Shown here: piece after piece, positions 59,301-64,000 of the stretch
Layout of the letters: each line of letters starts with the position of its first letter
How positions within the stretch are numbered: the stretch's first letter is position 1
Assembly (NCBI GenBank): GCA_020631735.1
Contig: CM036231.1
Location: 124,001 to 188,000 of the forward strand
Source of the DNA: Saccharum officinarum
Taxonomy: Eukaryota > Streptophyta > Magnoliopsida > Poales > Poaceae
Direction: 5' to 3'
DNA: 64,000 bases
Translations under genes and position numbers: made by a program
The notes under the pieces: model-generated
The model's input: only the letters and a program-made list of their open reading frames with translations
Databases searched by the model: none
What the model was told of the DNA's origin: nothing

Positions 59301-61598
59301 CCCCACCTTCGATTACCGATGTGGGACTAACCCAACAATCTCCCCCGTAGTCACACATCGGTCCCAACTCTTCAAACTCACACAAACGGTGTGGCCAAGA
59401 CGTTGTCATGACGGGCCCCTTCTTCTAGCGGGCTCCTGCGTCTGTGTGTGACCCTGCCGAGATTTGTTACGGGTTTACGCAGCGGAAGCATGGTGGGCCC
59501 ATAACCAATTGTTGGAACCGAGACTGGGCTCGGCTTCCGGTCCGGCCCAGCTCGCTGTACGCGCGAGCCGGCGCCTCCATGGGCACAGGTCCACGGAGCA
59601 CACACATCAAGGTCTGGGCCTAACTCAACCCAAAAGACTAGCCTGATAGGTGAGGATTGTCACGCCTTATATGTTGTGCTCTCCCACCTTCGATTACCGA
59701 TGTGGGACTAACCTCAACAATCTCCCCCGTAGTCACACATCGGTCTCAACTCTTCAAACTCACACAAATGGTGTACGTCATGACGTAGTCACACATCTCA
59801 ACTCTTCAAACTCACACAAATGGTGTGGCCAAGACGTTGTCATGACGGGGCTCCTCTTCTAGCGGGGCTCCTGCGTCTATGTGTGACCCTACCGAGATTT
59901 GTTGCGGGTTTGACTTTTTCTGACCATGGACTCCGATACCAATTGTTGGAACCGAGACTGGGCTCGGCTTCCGGTCCGGCCCAGCTCGCTGTACGCGCGA
60001 GCCGGCGCCTCCACGGGCTCAGGTCCATAGAGCACACACATCAAGGTCTGGGCCTAACTCAACCCAAAAGACTAGCCTGATAGGTGAGGACTGTCGCACC
60101 TTATATGTTGTGCTTCCCCACCTTCGATTACCGAGGTGGGACTAACCCTAACATTTCTTCTGTGGCTATGAGCAGCATTTCAGCCCCACTTTGAATTTGA
60201 ATTATTTATTACGGGCATTACCCTGTAGTGTGGCCTTTTGTTTTGTTCAGAAGATTATGTACATCAACATCAGTGGTGTGATAGTCCCGGCTCCTGAGAG
60301 ATTAATTCTATTTGTTTTTCCTTGGAATTTTTGCGATGTTGATATGCATAATAAAGATAATGACTCTCATTAGTTTTGCCTATAGTGCATGGATTCCTTA
60401 TCGTTGATTTGTTTATTTAGGTTTCACTTGCTTGCCGAGTTTGATGAGGCCAAGCGCAGTTGTAGAAAGAGGCTTGATGGGCACAACCGGCGCCGCAGGA
60501 AGCCACAGCCAGATACCATGAACTCTGGGAGCTTTATGACAAGTCAACAAGGTATATTGTGCTTCTGTTCAGCGAGCACCTTACATTTTCTATGATAAAC
60601 CCATACGTAGATCCATCAAAATGCTTCAATACATTTTTTCCAACTACAATTGATCATCAATTCTGGCACGTAAAACTGAAGTTTTTAGTACTAGTATATA
60701 GCTTTAAAATAGTAGCCACTTGAGCACAATGCGCCTTCAACCTGGACCTCAACATTCAAATTACTAAAGAAGAGCTGAGCAATGCTGCACATTTCATCAG
60801 TTGTTTGCGCAGAAAAAGAATCTAGTAGTAGTTTGGTGCTTGTTTCATGACGAGTGTTCAGGCTTGTTTTCGAGTGCAGGGACAAGGTTCTCGTCGTTCC
60901 CGGCTCCAAGACCGGAGCCAAGCTGGTCTGGAGTCATCAAATCCGAGGACACTTCATACTACACACCCCACGCGGTCCTCAGCAACAGGCCGCACTTCGC
61001 CGGTGGCTCCACGTCGTCGGCCTACTCCAAGGAAGGCCGGCGCTTCCCGTTCCTCCAGGATGGCGACCAAATCAGCTTCAGCGCAGGAGCCGGGACGCTG
61101 GAGGTCTCCACGGTGTGCCAGCCCCTCCTCAAGACCACCGCCGCCGCGGCCCTGCTGCCGCCCGAGAGCAGCAGCAGCAACAAGATGTTCTCCGACGGGC
61201 TCACCCCCGTGCTCGACTCTGATTGTGCTCTCTCTCTTCTGTCATCCCCCGCCAACTCCAGCGTCGACGTGAGCCGGATGGTCGTCCAGCCCGCGGCGGA
61301 GCACATCCCCGTGGCGCAGCCTCTCGTCCCCAGCAGCAGCCTCCAGCAGCACCACCAGTTTGGCAGCTCCCCCGGCTGGTTCGCCTGCTCCCAGGCTGGC
61401 TCCAGCGGTGCCGTCTCCGCCGCGGGCACCGGCGGCTTCGCCTGCCCCGCCAGCGTGGAGAGCGAGCAGCTCAACACCGTCCTGCAGGCGCCGAGCTCCG
61501 ACGCCGGCCACGAGATGAACTACCACGGCATCTTCCACGTGGGCGGCGAGGGCTCCTCCGACGGGACGTCCCCTTCGCTCCCGTTCTCGTGGCAGTAG
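56308..61598 (+). CDS. SPL18: SBP-box transcription factor, SPL18-like
   Basis: Three exons: 56308-56777, 60421-60551, 60880-61598; 439 residues. It starts [13 protein letters not shown] and ends [11 protein letters not shown], both features of rice SPL18; the related SPL16/tga1 branch starts MEWDLKMP. The SBP domain is at about residues 108-183: [12 protein letters not shown] finger, then the CQQC finger completed after intron 1 (CSR/FHLL, the conserved intron position), then the nuclear signal [19 protein letters not shown]. It binds GTAC-core promoter sites in the nucleus. SPLs of this clade control panicle branching and grain shape. The peptide ALSLLSS (about 315-321) is encoded by a miR156 target. 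Intron 1 is 3.6 kb and carries a TRIM array; intron 2 is 328 bp. The SPL18 versus close paralogue call is from memory of motifs. Confidence 0.93.
56778..58786 (+). other. SPL intron 1, unique part
   Basis: Ordinary AT-rich intron sequence with no recognisable gene or repeat. Reading on from exon 1 would give a short tail (YIRTVQQFQ...) and a stop, losing the second zinc finger; there is no evidence that this is used. Confidence 0.5.
58787..60153 (-). mobile_element. Tandem TRIM retrotransposon array, four LTRs and three internal domains
   Basis: LTRs: 58787-58959 (173 bp, with an internal deletion), 59130-59337 (208), 59510-59719 (210), 59944-60153 (210). Each starts TGTTGGAACCGAGACTGGGC and ends AACA on the plus strand. 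On the minus strand the LTR begins TGTT(A/G)G.. and contains AGTCCCAC(A/C)TCGGTAATCG and ATATAAGG. Internal domains 1 and 3 read, on the minus strand, TTGGTATCAGAGCCCATGG (Met-tRNA primer site) and end in the purine tract ACGGGGGAGAT. A single five-base duplication TTTCT (58782-58786 and 60154-60158) bounds the whole array. No coding sequence, so it is a terminal-repeat retrotransposon in miniature. Confidence 0.88.
61225..61244 (+). promoter_or_regulatory. miR156 target site
   Basis: GTGCTCTCTCTCTTCTGTCA in the last SPL exon. It is complementary to grass miR156 except for one position, as in most miR156-regulated SPL genes. Cleavage or translational block by miR156 in juvenile tissue is expected from the family. 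Confidence 0.95.
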
Positions 61599-61706
61599 CT
61601 TCTTCCGGTTCAAGCAACCAGTAGCGATCGGTGCAGCTGTAGTGATCGTCGGTCATCACACTAGTTTCCTGTTCTTTATGTGTTTATTTATTATTTTCTG
61701 CTCCCT
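61599..61706 (+). other. SPL 3' UTR remnant up to the LINE
   Basis: 108 bp follow the stop codon before the LINE. No clear polyadenylation signal precedes the LINE, so the transcript may end within it. Confidence 0.5.
61697..61706. repeat. LINE target duplication TCTGCTCCCT, left copy
   Basis: Matches 63701-63710 after the LINE A-tail. Confidence 0.85.
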
Positions 61707-63700
61707 TAGGTGTATCCTTGAGAGTGTGGTAGTAGCCCATGAGCTGGTTCACAGTGTCTACCAGAGTGGGGAGCCAGGTGTAATTCTCAAACTAGACTAT
61801 GAAAAAGCTTATGGCAGGTTTTTTTTTCTTGGAGATTCCCTTTTGACATGCTAGAAGTTAGGGGCTTTGATCCAGTTTGGATAAACTGGATCAGACAGGT
61901 GGTTGTAGGAGGGTCTCTAGGGATTATGGTAAATGGGGAGGAAAGCGCCTACTTTAAGCCTGGTAAAGGTTTAAGGCAAGGGGATCCTTTATCCCTTTTT
62001 TGTTTAACTTAGTTGGAGATGTGCTTTCGAGAATGCTTAGGAAATCTGTTGACACGGGTTTAGTAACAGGGCTGCTCGAAGGATTTAGAGTGGGGGAATT
62101 GTAGCACTGCAATATGCAGATAATACAATCCTTTTTTCCAAAGCAGAGGATTTTGTGTTGTTGGAAAATCTGAAGTGTATACTAATGTGGTATGAACAAG
62201 TCTCAGAAATGAGAATAAATTTCCATAAAAGTGAGATGGTTCCAATCAACCTCGAGGATAATGAAGTACATAGGCTTGCTCATATACTGTCTTGTCCTGT
62301 GGGAAAGTTCCCTCTAAAGTATTTAGGTATACCCTTACACTTTGACAATCTAACAAGAGAGGATATTCAACCTCTTGTGGACAAAATCATGAAGAAGATA
62401 GCAGGGTGGAGGGGGAGACTTTTATCTCTGGCAGTTGAGTGGTTTTAATCAAATCGTGTCTTGCTAGTATTCTAGTGTATCTTTTGTCTTTTATCAAGTT
62501 CCCCAAGTGGGCAATTAAAATGTTAAATACACATATGGGTAACTTTCTCTGGGATGATTCTGAGAACAATCATAGATATCACCTAGCAAATTGGGAGCTT
62601 GTCTCCATGTGCAAAGAGTTTGGGGGGTTAGGGGTCCCTAACTTAAGAGACCTGGACATTTGTCTTTTAGCTTCATGGCTCAAAAGGTATAATGCAGACA
62701 GGGACAAGCTCTGGAAAGAGGTTGTGGATTTCAAATATGATATGCTTAAACCGAATGTTTTCCTTTCCAGAACTTCTAGGTCATCTAGTTTCTTTAAGGG
62801 TTTCATGTGGGCTGCGCATGCGGCCAAGATAGGTTACTTTTGGAAAGTAGGTAATGGGAGAAAAATTCGGTTTTGGGAAGATAATTGGTTAGGGCCCTCT
62901 AGTTTAGCCATTCAGTTCTGGCACCTCTATAGGATCATTAATGAACACGGTAAGACTATTGCGGAGTTGTGGGATGGGCATAACTTGAAGTGTACCTTCA
63001 AGAGGAATGTGAATGAGACCCTGTACAGTTCTTGGTTGGAACTAGTCGAGTTCCAATTGTCAGGGGAGGCAGATGAAATGGTTTGAAAGTTCTCCTCCAA
63101 AGGCACTTATTCTTCCCGGTCCCTATATAAAATCATTAACTTTAGAGGGATTAAACAAGTACATATCTCACCGGTTTGGGGGATTAAAATCCCCCCAGAG
63201 TTCACATGTTCTTGTGGCTTCTGATTCATAACAGGACTCTAACTGGAAAGTTCTGTGCCCGGTGGACAAGAGAGATCTCCTGGAAAACTTTCTGAAGGAC
63301 CTGAAGACGGCGGCAAAAATGGTTTCCTGGCTCCCAGACATCCCCAGAAGCACGAAGCTAAATTTTTAGAAGCATGAGGATCGGGAATCCCGAAGACGTC
63401 TCTCAGGTGACTGAAAAGCTTTCCTGGCTGAACCCTTTGAGCCTGCCTGGAGAGGGGTTCTGATTTGCTGCTTAAGGTGGCTGTAATAGAGTTTTTGGGC
63501 GTTCTGTTGGTGTGTCTGGGGCGAGCTGGTAGTCTCTTTCTGTCATGAATGGTTGTTGGGTCTGTGTACCCTTTTTTTTGTTCCTACTTCGGCTGGAGTT
63601 GGGAGTTCTTTTCTGGTAAAAACTGAGCTGGAAACGGATTTGGTCTTTTGATATATCGAAAGGCCGGGGCCGATGGTCCTAGAACTCTAAAAAAAAAATC
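61707..63700 (+). pseudogene. 5'-truncated L1-type LINE, reverse transcriptase fragment
   Basis: Encodes, in pieces, the plant L1 reverse transcriptase: VVVAHELVHS, VILKLDYEKAY, RQGDPLSP, then YADN where the family has YADD, FPLKYLGIPL, IAGWRGRLLS, then the C-terminal zf-RVT-like region (FRWDDSEN-type, WKVGNGRKIRFWEDNW). Frameshifts and stops break it between about 61840 and 62450 and again after 63086. It ends in an A-tail (63689-63698) and is bounded by a ten-base duplication (61697-61706, 63701-63710). It lacks ORF1 and the endonuclease because of 5' truncation, which is typical of LINE insertion. Inactive. Confidence 0.9.
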
Positions 63701-63710
63701 TCTGCTCCCT
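63701..63710. repeat. LINE target duplication TCTGCTCCCT, right copy
   Basis: Copy of 61697-61706. The sequence that follows is the original downstream DNA of the SPL gene. Confidence 0.85.
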
Positions 63711-64000
63711 CACTCCGTTTTAATTTCTCCTGTCATTTGCTCGTTTCTTCGTTTTGCATGCTTGATGCATGCAGCCTGAAAAAAGTCGCATAAAATTACT
63801 GCTGAATTTCTCCTGAAACCGTTCTGATCTCTTACTGATTCGGGAAGCGTGTCCATCAGCCGAATCAAGACAAGTTTGGTGCACATTTTCGTGAAGTAAA
63901 CGATAAATGAAACATATTATTGCAGTTTTTTTTAAAGTACTTGAACCGTTGAAGTTCATTTGTAAGTTGCGGTGTCTATCACTCATCAGCCGAGTCAACA
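63711..64000. other. Downstream flank of SPL, no recognised feature
   Basis: May contain displaced SPL 3' UTR. No gene or repeat recognised, apart from the phrase ATCAGCCGA(A/G)TCAA occurring twice near 63857 and 63986. Confidence 0.4.

Noticed and set aside
58787..60153. Satellite DNA array
   Set aside because: Periods are unequal (343, 380, 434 bp) and the units resolve into LTRs with primer sites and purine tracts inside one target duplication.
1..64000. CRISPR arrays, bacterial operons or plasmid features
   Set aside because: The window is plant nuclear DNA with introns, LTRs, MITEs and a miR156 site. No regularly spaced short repeats were seen.

Overview
This is a plant nuclear window, most likely from a panicoid grass such as sorghum, sugarcane or Miscanthus. 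That assignment is an inference. It rests on GC-rich first exons beside AT-rich introns, ~5 kb-LTR Ty3/gypsy elements, dense Tourist-like MITEs, and an SBP-box gene closely resembling rice SPL18. There are no bacterial features. Only two host genes are recognised; most of the rest is transposable elements.

Bases 1-34730 are a nest of related Ty3/gypsy elements. Element A is cut by the left window edge. It has a partial 5' LTR (1-2999), a Met-tRNA-type primer site, an extra ORF (3777-4388), a gag-pol reading frame with one frameshift and one nonsense codon (5047-9452), a polypurine tract and a 3' LTR (9449-14447). The extra ORF starts with a near-perfect copy of the histone H3 N-terminal tail, followed by coiled coils and an acidic tail. 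Element A sits in the LTR of an opposite-strand relative, X (14448-15202 plus 33248-34730). X also carries a solo LTR, B (15203-15768 plus 29683-33242, target duplication GCGTG). B in turn was split by element C (15769-29677, target duplication CCTAC), a very young element with nearly identical 4.7 kb LTRs and no coding capacity. A, B and C share short RNA-hairpin motifs in their LTRs. A and C also share a leader intron and a ~140 bp internal block.

Bases 35262-38961 are a Mutator-like element with a perfect 9-bp target duplication and a decayed minus-strand transposase. It ends 48 bp upstream of the start codon of a seven-exon host gene (39010-43422) encoding a TITAN-LIKE/CENATAC (CCDC84) family minor-spliceosome protein. 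A SINE nested inside another transposon sits in its fourth intron.

Bases 43423-55669 are intergenic. They hold many Tourist-type MITEs (one inside another), a non-autonomous Mutator-like element, a hAT-like GC-rich element, a 52-bp minisatellite and microsatellites. I recognise no convincing gene there.

Bases 55670-61598 hold an SPL18-like SBP-box transcription factor gene with a miR156 target site in its last exon. Its 3.6 kb first intron carries a tandem array of four LTRs and three internal domains of a miniature (TRIM-type) LTR retrotransposon, flanked as one unit by a TTTCT duplication. A 5'-truncated LINE (61707-63700) inserted 108 bp after the SPL stop codon.

The most notable signal is the H3-tail-mimic ORF. 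The first 21 residues after Met match H3 at 18 positions, and the only two lysines in the 203-residue protein are the equivalents of H3K4 and H3K9. The same element encodes an integrase with a C-terminal chromodomain-like module, the fold class that reads H3 tails.
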